From positions 1-64,000 of the forward strand of contig JBMONC010000073.1 in the NCBI GenBank assembly GCA_049324875.1: a DNA stretch of 64,000 bases, given 5' to 3'. A program made the position numbers and the translations under genes. Positions 52,685-61,491 of the stretch are shown piece by piece. The number at the start of each line of letters is the position of its first letter. The stretch's first letter is position 1. The notes below the pieces were generated by a model, which ran no database searches, had not been told where the DNA came from, and was given only the letters and a program-made list of their open reading frames with translations. The DNA is from JAWLHU01 sp049324875 (GTDB lineage Bacteria > Bacillota > Sulfobacillia > Symbiobacteriales > Symbiobacteriaceae).

Positions 52685-53608
52685 TTATGCTTGCTCCCTC
52701 AGGAAGGCCTCGACCTGCTCCCGGGTCGGGATCGGGGCTACCGCCCCGTATCCCGTCGTGGAGAGGGCGGCGGCGGCGTTGGCGTAGCGGGCGGCCTCGG
52801 CCGGGGGGGCGCCCCGGAGCAGCTGGGTGACGAAGGCGCCGTCGAAGGTGTCGCCGGCGCCGGTGGCATCCACCGTCGCCACCCTGTAGCCGGCCACCCG
52901 CTCCCGGGTGGTGGGGGTGGCCACCAGGACGCCCTCCCTCCCCAGCTTCAGGGCGATCAGCCTGATCCCCAGGGCCAGGTAGCGGTCGATGATCCGGTCG
53001 GGGTCGGTCTGGCCGGTCAGCTGCTGGGCATCCTCCAGGCTGGGCAGGAAGATGTCGGCCTGCTCCGCGGTGGCGTGGATCACCGCCCGCGCCCGGGGCA
53101 GCGGCCAGAGCTTCAGCCTCAGGTTCGGGTCGTAGGAGATCAGCGCCCCGTGGCCCCGGGCGACCTCGATCGCCCGCAGCACGGCGTCGCAGCTGGACTC
53201 GCTGATCCCCTGGCTGATCCCCGAGACGTGCAGGAGGCGGAGGTTGGCCAGCGCCTCTTCGGGCAGCTCCTCCGGACGGATCCGGCTGGCGGCCGAGCCC
53301 TTCCGGTAGTAGGTGAACTGGTGACCCTTCGCGGTGTGGGTGATGAAGTAGATGCCGGTGGGGGCCGCGGGGTCCCGGACCACCAGGTCGGTGGCGATTC
53401 CCTCGGCCTGCCAGAGCTTCAGGAACTCGTCGCCGAAGGCGTCGGCGCCGACCCGGGTCAGGTAGCCCACCTTCGCCCCCTGGCGGGCCGCAGCGACGGC
53501 GAAGTTGGAGGTGTCGCCGCCGAACCCGGGCAGGTAGACCCGGCCGCGGACCGGATCCGCCACCTCGCTGAACTCCATCATCGGCTCACCCATAGCCAGG
53601 ATGTCCAT
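52685..53608 (-). CDS. PfkB-family sugar kinase, probably 2-keto-3-deoxygluconate kinase
   Basis: 307 residues from ATG 53608, seven bases after GGAGG; GTG 53614 is directly on the ribosome site. Ribokinase fold: GFGGDTSNFAVAAARQGAKV near the start and the anion-hole/base motif DATGAGDTFDGAFVTQLL near the end. GGDTSNFA is typical of KDG kinases. It lies in an operon with KDPG aldolase, so KDG to KDPG is the natural reaction. The assignment leans on context. Confidence 0.85.
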   Translation of the reverse strand: MDILAMGEPMMEFSEVADPVRGRVYLPGFGGDTSNFAVAAARQGAKVGYLTRVGADAFGDEFLKLWQAEGIATDLVVRDPAAPTGIYFITHTAKGHQFTYYRKGSAASRIRPEELPEEALANLRLLHVSGISQGISESSCDAVLRAIEVARGHGALISYDPNLRLKLWPLPRARAVIHATAEQADIFLPSLEDAQQLTGQTDPDRIIDRYLALGIRLIALKLGREGVLVATPTTRERVAGYRVATVDATGAGDTFDGAFVTQLLRGAPPAEAARYANAAAALSTTGYGAVAPIPTREQVEAFLREQA

Positions 53609-53621
53609 ATGCACCCTCCGT

Positions 53622-54275
53622 TTAGATCCGGTTGTAGCGGGCGATGCCCTCGCGCAGCGACTTGGCCGCCTTGATCAGCCGGGTCTGCTCCGCCTCCCGC
53701 TGGTCGATCTCCTGCGCCTTGGCCAGCACCTCCTCGGCGTGCTCGGCGGGCACCACCACCACCCCATCGGCATCGGCGACGATGATATCGCCCGGGTTGA
53801 CCCAGATCCCGCCGCAGAGGACCGGCACGTTCAGCGCCTCGGTCTTGTACCGCCCGACGGTGGTGCCGGGGGAGATGGAGCGGGAGAAGACGGGGAAGCC
53901 GAAGTCCCGCTTGATCTCGGTCACATCCCGGACCCCGGCGTCCAGGATGGCGCCGGCCAGGTTGTTGGCCACGGCCCCGGCGGTCATCAGACCGCCCCAG
54001 ACCGCCACGTTCCTGTCGCTCCCCTCCAGCCCGATCACCACGATCGAGCCCTCGGGAGAGGTGTCGATCGCCTCCAGGGCGTGGCTGGGGGGCAGCTTCT
54101 CGTCGGTGGGGACCTCCTTGACGGTCACCGCCGGTCCGACGATCTTCCGCTCGTTGATCCGGGGGCGGATCTCGTGGTCCATGTAGCCCCGCCGACCGAC
54201 CACCTGGTCGACGGCATCGGCCACCGAGGCGGTGGCCACAAACCGCATCCGTTCGATCAGTTCCTTCCTGTCCAC
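53622..54275 (-). CDS. RraA-family aldolase-like protein
   Basis: 217 residues from GTG 54275 behind GAGGAGGATG. Core GGLMTAGAVANNLAGAILDA and GVRDVTEIKRDFGFPVFSRS (the G-x-R-D site) mark the RraA / HMG aldolase (4-hydroxy-4-methyl-2-oxoglutarate aldolase) fold. In catabolic operons this fold works as a divalent-metal aldolase or decarboxylase of oxo-acids, not as an RNase E inhibitor. Substrate unknown. It starts four bases after the KDPG aldolase stop. Confidence 0.87.
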   Translation of the reverse strand: MDRKELIERMRFVATASVADAVDQVVGRRGYMDHEIRPRINERKIVGPAVTVKEVPTDEKLPPSHALEAIDTSPEGSIVVIGLEGSDRNVAVWGGLMTAGAVANNLAGAILDAGVRDVTEIKRDFGFPVFSRSISPGTTVGRYKTEALNVPVLCGGIWVNPGDIIVADADGVVVVPAEHAEEVLAKAQEIDQREAEQTRLIKAAKSLREGIARYNRI

Positions 54276-54279
54276 AGGG

Positions 54280-54936
54280 TCATCCTCCTCGCCTGGCGGT
54301 CTCCACCGCCTGCAGGTACATCCGGCCGATGACGGTGATCGCCTGCGCATCCTCCTGCTCCAGCAGCGCCGGGCTGACCAGGTCGCTGCCGGCCCCGACG
54401 CAGACCGCGCCGGCCTTGAGGTACTCGCCGACGCTCTCCAGCTTGACCCCGCCGGTGGGGATCAGGGGAATGGTCGGGAAGACGGCCTTCAGCGCCCGCA
54501 GGTAGGCGGGGCCGCCCATCGAGTCCACCGGGAAGACCTTCACCGCCCCGCTCTTCTGCCGCCAGGCGGTCAGGATCTCGGTGGGGGTGAGCGCCCCGGT
54601 GATGCAGAGCAGATCCGCCTCCCGGCACAGCTCCGGCACGCCCTCCACCAGGCAGGGCGTCACCAGGTACCGGGCGCCCGCCCGGATGCTGGCCTCCGCC
54701 GTCGGGAGGTCCAGCACGGTGCCGGCCCCGACCAGCAGGTCCGGCCTGCCGGAGAGCTCCTGGATCAGCTCCAGGGCGCCCGGCACGGTCATGGTGATCT
54801 CCGCGGTGGTGAAGCCGGCCTCCACCAGGGCGCCCACGGCCCGACGTGCCGCCTCCGGGGTCTGGACCCGGACCACCGGGATGACGCCCAGGGCTGTGAG
54901 CCTTGCCAACGTTTTCGTCGCTCCATGGGATTGCAC
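54280..54936 (-). CDS. eda: KDPG/KHG aldolase
   Basis: 218 residues from GTG 54936 behind GGGAGGA. Class I aldolase motifs: EAGFTTAEITMTVPG with the catalytic Glu, VGAGTVLD, YLVTPCL, and the Schiff-base Lys in GAVKVFPVDSMGG. It splits 2-keto-3-deoxy-6-phosphogluconate to pyruvate and glyceraldehyde-3-phosphate. With the kinase downstream it finishes a KDG pathway. The start is nearly fused to the dehydrogenase stop. Confidence 0.93.
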   Translation of the reverse strand: MQSHGATKTLARLTALGVIPVVRVQTPEAARRAVGALVEAGFTTAEITMTVPGALELIQELSGRPDLLVGAGTVLDLPTAEASIRAGARYLVTPCLVEGVPELCREADLLCITGALTPTEILTAWRQKSGAVKVFPVDSMGGPAYLRALKAVFPTIPLIPTGGVKLESVGEYLKAGAVCVGAGSDLVSPALLEQEDAQAITVIGRMYLQAVETARRGG

Positions 54937-54938
54937 GT

Positions 54939-55913
54939 TTAGTCCTCCCAGCGGTTGACCCAGGAGCGCGGGCGTTCCCCGGTCAGCACCCGGGCAACCT
55001 CCTGAGCAGCCTTCGTCTGTAGATCGTAGAGGCACTCCTCCGAGTACCAGCCGGTGTGGTCGGTCAGGATCACGTTGCTCAGGCCGAACAGCGGGTGGGT
55101 GGTATCCGGGGGCTCGGATTCGAAGACATCAAGCCCGGCGCCGAAGATCCGCCCCTCGGCCAGCGCCGCCGCCAGGGCCTCCTCGTCGATCAGCCCGCCC
55201 CGGCCGGTGTTGACCAGGATGGCGTTGGGCTTCATCAGGGCGATCTGGGGGGCGCTGATCAGGTGGTAGTTCTCGGCGGTGCGCGGGCTGTGGATCGAGA
55301 TCACGTCCGATTCCCGGCAGAGCCTTTCCAGCCCCACCGGTTCCACCCCCTCGGGGGCGGCGGCGAGGTAGGGGTCGTGGACCAGGGTCCGGCCGAAGCC
55401 GAGGGGGGCGGCCTTCCGGTGGAAGGCCCGCCCGATCCGGCCGTAGCCGATGATCCCCAGGGTCCGGCCCCGGAAGCCGTAGACCGGCTCCCGGGGACCG
55501 ACCCCCCAGGCCCCGCCCCGGACCGCCCGGTCCCGGGTGACGATCCGGCGGGAGACCGCCATCAGGAGGGCGAGGGCGTGGTCGGAGACCTCCTCGCTGC
55601 CGTAGTCGGGCACGTTGGCCACGAAGATGCGGCGCTCCCGGGCGGCGGCCAGGTCGATGTTGTCGACCCCGACCCCGTACCGGACGATCACCCGGCAGCG
55701 GCTCATCGCCGCGATGGCCCCGGCTGGCAGCGGGGTCTCCCGCACCAGCACAGCATCAGCCTCCCGAACCGCCTCGATCACCCGGGCGGAATCACCGCCG
55801 GTGGCGATGTGGGCCAGCTCGGCCCCGAGGGGCGCGAGGATCTCCCGTTCCGCTTCGTAGTGGGGGTAGTGAGCGTTGATCATCACGATTCGATAACGAG
55901 AGATCGAAGCCAT
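54939..55913 (-). CDS. D-2-hydroxyacid dehydrogenase (CtBP/phosphoglycerate-dehydrogenase-like)
   Basis: 324 residues from ATG 55913 behind GGGAGGGG. The NAD site is LGIIGYGRIGRAFHRKA. Substrate-side VIVRYGVGVDNIDLAAARER, catalytic Arg in NTGRGGLIDEEAL, Glu in LDVFESEPP and His in TDHTGWYSEE are all present. It would reduce a 2-keto acid or oxidise a D-2-hydroxy acid. In this operon a 2-ketoaldonate or a similar sugar acid is the likely substrate. Confidence 0.9.
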   Translation of the reverse strand: MASISRYRIVMINAHYPHYEAEREILAPLGAELAHIATGGDSARVIEAVREADAVLVRETPLPAGAIAAMSRCRVIVRYGVGVDNIDLAAARERRIFVANVPDYGSEEVSDHALALLMAVSRRIVTRDRAVRGGAWGVGPREPVYGFRGRTLGIIGYGRIGRAFHRKAAPLGFGRTLVHDPYLAAAPEGVEPVGLERLCRESDVISIHSPRTAENYHLISAPQIALMKPNAILVNTGRGGLIDEEALAAALAEGRIFGAGLDVFESEPPDTTHPLFGLSNVILTDHTGWYSEECLYDLQTKAAQEVARVLTGERPRSWVNRWED

Positions 55914-55940
55914 GGGGTGCCCCTCCCGGTCCATCCTGGT

Positions 55941-57056
55941 TTACTTGCCGCGGACCGCCTCTACTGTCTTCAGCAGGTCGCTGACCCACTTCTCGCCGTA
56001 CTCCTTCTTCATCCAGTCGGCGACGGGGGGCAGGGTGGCCTGACGGAAGGCCTCGATCTCGGCCGGGGTCAGCTTGGTCACCTTCATCCCCTTGGCGGAG
56101 AGGATCGACTCGGCGTTCATATCCTGGTTGGCGGTCATGCCGCGGTGGATCCACTTGGCCAGCTCAACGCCCTCCTGGACCGCCTTCTGCTGCTCGGGGG
56201 TCAGGCCGGCGAAGAACTTGTCGTTCATCAGGTAGGCGTGGTAGCTGTAAACGTGGCCGTCCAGGGTAATGAACTTCTGGGTCTGGAAGAGGCTGGCGGC
56301 CAGGATGTTGGTGACGCCGTTCTCCTGCCCGTCGACGACGCCCTGCTGCAGGGCGGCCGGCAGTTCGGCCCAGCCGATGGCGGAGGGGCTGGCGCCGGTG
56401 CCCTTGACCAGCATCTCATAGAGCGGGCTGGGCTGGATTCGGATCTTCATCCCCTTCATGTCCTCGGGGCTCCGGATCTCCTTCTTGCTGTTGGTGAAGT
56501 GGCGGATGCCGTTGTCGGCGAGGGCCAGCAGCCGGATGCCGGTCTGCTTGCGCATATCCTCGCCCATCTCCTTGGTGTAGGCGCTGTCGAAGACGGTCCA
56601 GGCCTCGCCCTGGCCGTTGAAGAGGAAGGGGAGGTTGAAGACGCCCAGCGGCTTGTAGACGGCGGAGATCGGGCCGTCATGGACGACGCCCATCTGGATG
56701 GAGCCCAGCTTCAGCCCCTCCAGGACGACGTTGGCGTCGCCCAGCTGGCTGGCCGGGAAGATCTCGACCTTGACGGAGCCGCCGGTGTTGGCCTCGACGT
56801 AGGACTTGAAGGCCAGGGCGGCCGCCTGCTTCGGCTGGTCCATGGTCCCGGGCTGGAAGTGGGCGTAGCGGATGGTGACCGACTTGGCCGCCGCGGGGGC
56901 GGTGCCGCCGCTCTGGGCCGGGGCGGCGGTCTCGCCCTTCGCCTCGGACTTGGGCTCCTGCTTGGTCTCCGTGGCCTTGGTGCAGCCGGTGCCGATCAGC
57001 GCCATCAGGCTCAGAATCGCTACGGCGAACAGGAGGCGGGATTTGCGCAGCATCAT
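55941..57056 (-). CDS. dctP: TRAP transporter solute-binding protein (DctP)
   Basis: 371 residues from ATG 57056 behind AGAGGAGAG. It is a lipoprotein with lipobox LIGTGC, followed by a 40-residue Lys/Glu/Ala linker. DctP core: IRYAHFQPGTMDQPKQAAAL, IFPASQLGDANVVLEGLKLG, KIRIQPSPLYEMLVKGTGAS and LDGHVYSYHAYLMNDKF. The Arg in MKIRIQPSP binds a carboxylate, so the ligand is an acid. It feeds the DctQ/DctM permease encoded just upstream. Confidence 0.94.
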   Translation of the reverse strand: MMLRKSRLLFAVAILSLMALIGTGCTKATETKQEPKSEAKGETAAPAQSGGTAPAAAKSVTIRYAHFQPGTMDQPKQAAALAFKSYVEANTGGSVKVEIFPASQLGDANVVLEGLKLGSIQMGVVHDGPISAVYKPLGVFNLPFLFNGQGEAWTVFDSAYTKEMGEDMRKQTGIRLLALADNGIRHFTNSKKEIRSPEDMKGMKIRIQPSPLYEMLVKGTGASPSAIGWAELPAALQQGVVDGQENGVTNILAASLFQTQKFITLDGHVYSYHAYLMNDKFFAGLTPEQQKAVQEGVELAKWIHRGMTANQDMNAESILSAKGMKVTKLTPAEIEAFRQATLPPVADWMKKEYGEKWVSDLLKTVEAVRGK

Positions 57057-57156
57057 GCTCTCTCCTCTGCGGGGTATTTGCGACCCGGAACAACCGGTAG
57101 CTGGGCAAAAACTGGACCCTGAACCCCCCTGTGAGCGAGCCTCCCTTCCGTGCGGC

Positions 57157-58446
57157 TTACTGAATGAAGCCCAACAACTTGGGCAGTCCGGTGCTGAGCA
57201 CCGGGAAGATGACGAGCAGGAGGATGACGACGATCTCGGCCACCAGCAGCGGGAGCACCGAGATGGAGAGCCGTTCAAATTTGAGTCCGCCGACGCTGCT
57301 GATCACGAAGAGGAGCGGGGCGACCGGCGGGGTCAGCATGCCGACCGCCAGGGTGAGGACGATGATCATCGCCACCTGCAGCGGGTGGTTGCCGAACTGG
57401 ACCGCCACCGGGGCGAGCACCGGTACCAGGATGATCAAGGCGGGAAGGGTGTCGACGAACATGCCGGTGATCAGGGTGACCAACATCACCAGCAGCAGGA
57501 TCAGGATCCGGTTGTCGGTCAGCCCGCCCACCCACATGGCCACCTTCTGCGGCACCTGGGCGTAGGTGAGGATAAAGGAGAAGGCGGTGCCCATGGAGAC
57601 CACCAGCAGCACCGAGGAGATCACCATGCCGCTGCGCAGCACGATCCGGGGCAGGTTCTTCAGGGTGAGTGCCCGGGTCCAGAAGAAGCCGACCAGCAGC
57701 GAGTAGGCGACGGCGACGGCGGCGGCCTCGGTGGCGGTGAAGATGCCGGCCAGGATGCCGCCCAGGATGATCAGGGGCATCAGCATGGCGGGCAGGGCGC
57801 CGAAGAAGGACTTGACGATCTCCAGCAGGGAGGGGCGGGCCGAGGCGAAGCGGTAGCCCCGGCGGACGGAGATGACGTGGTTCATCGCCATCAGCACGCC
57901 GCCCAGCATCAGCCCGGGCACCACGCCGGCCAGGAAGAGGCCCATCACGGTGGTCTTCCCGTCGGTCAGGGCGTAGATCACCATCAGGATGGAGGGGGGG
58001 ATGATCGGGCCGATCACCGCCGTGGCGGCGCTGAGGGAGCCGGCGTAGTACGGGTCGTAGCCGGCCTTGCGCATCATCGTCATCTCGATCGCCCCGGCGC
58101 CCGCCGCATCGGCCAGAGCCGAGCCGCTGATGCCGGCGAAGAGCATGCTGACCAGGACGTTGACGTGGCCCAGGCCGCCCCGAATGTGGCCCACCAGGCA
58201 GTTCGCGAAGTGGATCAGCAGGTCGGTCAGCTTGCCGCCGGTCATCAGATCAGCCGCCAGGATGAAGAAGGGGATTGCCATCATCGGGAAGGAGTCGATG
58301 CCGCTGAAGAGCCGCTGCGGCAGAAGGACCAGGGGGAGGCTGCCGTCGGCCAGCAGGGCGGCCAGGGTGGCGATGCCCATCACCAGGGCGACGGGGATGC
58401 CGATCAGCAGGCCCACGAAGAAGACCACCAGCAGCACCGTGATCAT
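57157..58446 (-). CDS. dctM: TRAP transporter large permease (DctM)
   Basis: 429 residues, about 12 membrane helices. Typical DctM features include SFPMMAIPFFILAADLMTGG, LFAGISGSALADAAGAGAIE and GPIIPPSILMVIYALTDGKT. Driven by a sodium gradient, it moves the acid delivered by DctP. Overlaps dctQ by four bases. Confidence 0.95.
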   Translation of the reverse strand: MITVLLVVFFVGLLIGIPVALVMGIATLAALLADGSLPLVLLPQRLFSGIDSFPMMAIPFFILAADLMTGGKLTDLLIHFANCLVGHIRGGLGHVNVLVSMLFAGISGSALADAAGAGAIEMTMMRKAGYDPYYAGSLSAATAVIGPIIPPSILMVIYALTDGKTTVMGLFLAGVVPGLMLGGVLMAMNHVISVRRGYRFASARPSLLEIVKSFFGALPAMLMPLIILGGILAGIFTATEAAAVAVAYSLLVGFFWTRALTLKNLPRIVLRSGMVISSVLLVVSMGTAFSFILTYAQVPQKVAMWVGGLTDNRILILLLVMLVTLITGMFVDTLPALIILVPVLAPVAVQFGNHPLQVAMIIVLTLAVGMLTPPVAPLLFVISSVGGLKFERLSISVLPLLVAEIVVILLLVIFPVLSTGLPKLLGFIQ

Positions 58447-58958
58447 GAGGGCACCTCCGCATTCTCCTCCGGCGCCTCCTCGGTCTGGTTGGGGACCGTC
58501 TCCACGTACTCCCGGAAGATGGCGATCATATGGAGGATGAAGGCGGCGGCCCCGATGGGGATCACCAGGTAGACGGCGCCCGCCGGGATCTGCAGGGCGG
58601 CGGTCTCCTGGCCCATGCCGAACTGGGTGTACTGGTAGCCCAGCACCATCAGCACGCTCATGAAGGCGAGGATGATCAGGCCGACCAGCGCCCGGAGCGC
58701 CCGCTGGACGGGACGGGGCAGCCAGGACTGAACGATCTCGATCGCCACGTGCTTCCCCTCCCGCATCGCCAGGCCGGCGCCGAGGAAGGCGGTGCCGATC
58801 ATCAGGTAGCGGGCCGCCTCCTCCGCCCAGTTCATGGAGAAGCCGAAGAGGTAGCGGGTCACGACGTTGGTGAAGACCAGGAGGAACATCACCCCCAGCA
58901 GCGTCAGCAACAGGGCGCCGTTCAGCTTTACGAAGAACTCGTCGAGCCGTTTAAGCAT
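58443..58958 (-). CDS. dctQ: TRAP transporter small permease (DctQ)
   Basis: 171 residues from ATG 58958, seven bases after GGAGG; the ATG at 58964 sits on the ribosome site. Four membrane helices with FTNVVTRYLFGFSMNWAEEA, the DctQ signature (RYxF...W.EE), and GAGLAMREGKHVAIEIVQ. It overlaps the RpiR regulator stop and the dctM start. Confidence 0.93.
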   Translation of the reverse strand: MLKRLDEFFVKLNGALLLTLLGVMFLLVFTNVVTRYLFGFSMNWAEEAARYLMIGTAFLGAGLAMREGKHVAIEIVQSWLPRPVQRALRALVGLIILAFMSVLMVLGYQYTQFGMGQETAALQIPAGAVYLVIPIGAAAFILHMIAIFREYVETVPNQTEEAPEENAEVPS

Positions 58959-59832
58959 GCTCATCCTCCCCCAGATCCTTCAGTCGCTTCAGGGCAAGGG
59001 CTGATTTCATCCGCTGCAGCCGTTGGGTCACCTGGTGGCCCCGCCGCAGGGTGACCCCGATCACCAGGATGTCGACCAGGAGCAGGTGGGCCAGCCGGGA
59101 GAGCATGGGGGTAAAGACGTCGGTGTTCTCGTCCAGGTCGACGCCCAGCACCAGGGAGGACTCCCGGGCCAGGGGCGAATCGCTCTGGGTGATGCCGATC
59201 ACCGTGGCCCCGGAGCGGCGGGCCAGCCGGACGTTCTCGATCAGGTCGGCGGAGCGGCCGGTGTGGGAGATGGCCACCACCACATCGTTGGCGCCCAGGG
59301 TGCTGGCCGACATGCACTGCATGTGGGAGTCGGCGTGGGCGGCACAGGGCACCCCCAGCCGGAAGAACTTGTGGTAGGCGTCGGCGGCGACGGCGGCCGA
59401 GGCCCCGAAGCCGAAGAACTCGATCCGCTGGGCACTGGTAAGGGTGGCAACGGCGTACTCCACATGGTCCGGATCTAGTCGGGTTACAACATTTGATAGG
59501 ACGTCGATGGTGGAGCGGCCCACCTTCCGGATGTAGGTGGCGGCATCATCGCCGGGCTTCAGCTCGCTGTGGGCATAGGTGACGCCGGCCGCCAACTCCT
59601 GGGCCAACCGGAGCTTGAAGTCCCGGAAACCCTCGAAGCCGAAGGAGCGGCAAAAGCGCACGACAGTAGGCTCGCTCACCTCTGCGAGGCCCGCCAGCTT
59701 GGCGATGCTCATGTTGATCACCGCCTCGGGGCGTGCCAGCAGCACCTCCCCGACCTTCCGCTCTGCATTGCTGTACGCATGCAGGTTGTCACGGATCCGG
59801 TCCACGATGTTGGGGAAGCCCTCCAGAGCCAT
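58951..59832 (-). CDS. MurR/RpiR-family regulator
   Basis: 293 residues from ATG 59832 behind GGAGG; ATG 59847 is poorer. N-terminal HTH_6 (NMSIAKLAGLAEVSEPTVVR, FCRSFGFEGFRDFKLRLAQE) and a C-terminal SIS sugar-phosphate domain (RIEFFGFGASAAVAADAYHK, VVVAISHTGRSADLIE). HexR-like proteins of this type bind KDPG. First gene of the TRAP operon, so I infer a KDPG-sensing regulator of this cluster. Confidence 0.92.
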   Translation of the reverse strand: MALEGFPNIVDRIRDNLHAYSNAERKVGEVLLARPEAVINMSIAKLAGLAEVSEPTVVRFCRSFGFEGFRDFKLRLAQELAAGVTYAHSELKPGDDAATYIRKVGRSTIDVLSNVVTRLDPDHVEYAVATLTSAQRIEFFGFGASAAVAADAYHKFFRLGVPCAAHADSHMQCMSASTLGANDVVVAISHTGRSADLIENVRLARRSGATVIGITQSDSPLARESSLVLGVDLDENTDVFTPMLSRLAHLLLVDILVIGVTLRRGHQVTQRLQRMKSALALKRLKDLGEDEHA

Positions 59833-59846
59833 AGCAGCCTCCTTCA

Positions 59847-59860
59847 TGTAGTAAAGTTAC
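59847..59860. promoter_or_regulatory. Possible RpiR/HexR-type operator
   Basis: TGTAGTAAAGTTAC lies just upstream of the regulator start. It loosely resembles the TGTA..TTACA HexR boxes. Only the outer bases are symmetric, so confidence is low. Confidence 0.25.
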
Positions 59861-59927
59861 GAGATTTGACCTTAGGCACAGTCTAACATAGCCAGGATCG
59901 ATGGGACAAGAGTCCATTTTGTGTGAA

Positions 59928-59960
59928 AGACCACCTGTCCGCCGGGCGGACAGGTGGTCT
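59928..59960 (-). terminator. Terminator after the SDR gene
   Basis: Fifteen-base perfect stem AGACCACCTGTCCGC / GCGGACAGGTGGTCT with a three-base loop; on the minus strand followed by TTTCACA. It separates the SDR gene from the RpiR-TRAP operon. Confidence 0.8.
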
Positions 59961-59972
59961 CATGTAGGAAAG

Positions 59973-60761
59973 CTACAGGGTGTTGATATGGCCGCCATCC
60001 ACCATGATGGTGGAGCCGGTGATGTAGGAGGCCACCTCACTGGCGAGGAAGACGACGGTGTTGGCGAACTCCTCCGGCCGGCCGTACCGCCCGGCGGGGA
60101 TGCGGCTGATCCGCTCGGTGCGCACCTCCTCCACCGTCCGGGAGGTGGCCTTGGCCGAGATGGAGTCCAGGGCGTCGATCCGGTCGGTGTGGACCCAGCC
60201 GGGGGCGACGCAGTTGACGGTGATGCCCTCCCTGGCCACCTGGGCGGAGAGGGTCTTCATCATGCCGGTGACCGCTGCCCGGAGCGAGTTGGAGAGGACC
60301 AGGTTGATGATCGGCTGCTTGACCGCCCCGGAGGTGACGTAGAGGATGCGGCCGAAGCCCCGCTCCTTCATGGAGGGGATGACGGCCCGGCTCAGCCGGA
60401 CGGCGGGCATGAGCAGCGAGTCGAAGGCGCCCTGCCAGGCGGCGTCCTCCATCTCCATGAACATGCCGGCGGGCGGACCCCCGGTGTTGGAGAGGAGGAT
60501 GTCGACCCCGCCGTAGTGCTCCAGGGCGGTCTGGGTAAAGCGGTCCAGGTCCTCCTTGCGGGCGATGTCCATCGCCATGGCCAGCACCTTCCGGCCGGTC
60601 TCCTGCCGGATGCGCTCCGCAGCCCGGTGGATCGCCCCCTCATCCCGGCTGCAGATGGCCAGGTCGCATCCCTCCCGAGCCAGGCCCAGGGCGGAGGCGA
60701 AGCCGAGGCCCTTGCTGGCGGCGGTCACCCAGGCGATCTTGCCTTGAAGTCCAAGATGCAT
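59973..60761 (-). CDS. SDR-family protein with atypical active site
   Basis: 262 residues from ATG 60761. The cofactor motif TAASKGLGFA and LSNTGGPPAG are SDR features. The catalytic Ser lies in YVTSGAV, but the expected Tyr-x3-Lys is replaced: the aligned segment is VLSNSLRAAVTG, with Ser or Leu for Tyr and Arg for Lys. This pattern is known from a FabG-like SDR branch. Oxidoreductase activity is therefore uncertain. It is likely related to sugar-acid catabolism by location, but it has its own terminator. Confidence 0.85.
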   Translation of the reverse strand: MHLGLQGKIAWVTAASKGLGFASALGLAREGCDLAICSRDEGAIHRAAERIRQETGRKVLAMAMDIARKEDLDRFTQTALEHYGGVDILLSNTGGPPAGMFMEMEDAAWQGAFDSLLMPAVRLSRAVIPSMKERGFGRILYVTSGAVKQPIINLVLSNSLRAAVTGMMKTLSAQVAREGITVNCVAPGWVHTDRIDALDSISAKATSRTVEEVRTERISRIPAGRYGRPEEFANTVVFLASEVASYITGSTIMVDGGHINTL

Positions 60762-60809
60762 GCTCCCCACTCCCTTACGTTGGTGATGGGGTTAACTGTT
60801 CGACAGAAA

Positions 60810-60846
60810 GAGAGCCCGTCACCTGCTGGGCAGGTTACGGGCTCTC
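60810..60846 (-). terminator. Terminator overlapping the end of the coiled-coil gene
   Basis: GAGAGCCCGT (60810-60819) / ACGGGCTCTC (60837-60846) with an inner ACCTG / CAGGT pair; on the minus strand followed by TTTCTGT. It includes the stop codon of the upstream gene. Confidence 0.75.
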
Positions 60847-61158
60847 CTCGACCTTCAGGAGGTCGCGGGCCATCTGCAGGGCGGTCAGCTTGGCTGTGAG
60901 CAGGTCGATCTCGCCGTCCAGGGCGCTCATGGTCCGCTCGGTGGAGTGGAGGACCTCCTTGAGGGAGGCCAGCTCCGACTGGATCGCCCGCTGGTGTTCG
61001 CTGGCGAGGAGGGCCAGGCTGGCGAGGGTCCGCTCCAGGTTGACCCGGTTGGCGGCGAGGATCTCGCGCTCGGCCTTCTTGCCGATCAGAATCTGTTCGA
61101 CCTCACTGATCTTCTGGGCAAAGAAGCCGGCGGCGTCAAAGAATTGAATATCCGGCAT
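60835..61158 (-). CDS. Small coiled-coil protein of unknown function
   Basis: 107 residues. After a short aromatic head (PDIQFFDAAGFFAQK) the protein is one continuous coiled coil rich in Leu, Glu and Arg (NLERTLASLALLASEHQRAI). No signal peptide, no membrane segment, no family I recognise. ATG start behind GGGAGGGGC. It is a monocistronic unit with its own terminator, placed between SDR and the tRNA array. Confidence 0.65.
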   Translation of the reverse strand: MPDIQFFDAAGFFAQKISEVEQILIGKKAEREILAANRVNLERTLASLALLASEHQRAIQSELASLKEVLHSTERTMSALDGEIDLLTAKLTALQMARDLLKVEESP

Positions 61159-61288
61159 ATGCCCCTCCCACGCAACATAAAGCGGTTTCTCTCTATTTTA
61201 CACGGGAGCGAACGGACCGTCCACCGCTTCGGCGGGCCGGCCGTGCGGTTCGCCCTCCGCCGGGAACCGGAGGCTTGCGGCGGCCCGG

Positions 61289-61317
61289 TTGACAGTGACC
61301 CGGTCCCGTTGTAAGAT
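61289..61317 (+). promoter_or_regulatory. Promoter of the tRNA/SRP RNA array
   Basis: Consensus TTGACA (61289-61294), 17-base spacer, TAAGAT (61312-61317), about 93 bases before tRNA-Glu. I found nothing else in 61159-61288. Confidence 0.75.
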
Positions 61318-61409
61318 CGAATTCCAGCCGCCGATCGTTCGGTTGGCAGCGAGTAGGGGCTTGCAGAGAGAGCGCCAATATAGTAACATAACATCTCGCC
61401 AGGAGTATC

Positions 61410-61485
61410 GGCCCCATCGTCTAGAGGCCTAGGACGGCGCCCTCTCACGGCGCAAACTGGGGTTCGAATCCCCATGGGGTCACCA
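61410..61485 (+). tRNA. tRNA-Glu (CTC)
   Basis: Cloverleaf complete: acceptor GGCCCCA / TGGGGTC, anticodon loop CTCTCAC in stem GCGCC/GGCGC, T-arm GGTTCGAATCC, encoded CCA. Confidence 0.97.
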
Positions 61486-61491
61486 ACTTGC

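Noticed and set aside
53622..54275. RNase E inhibitor RraA
   Set aside because: Catabolic operon context fits the aldolase-type members of this fold better.
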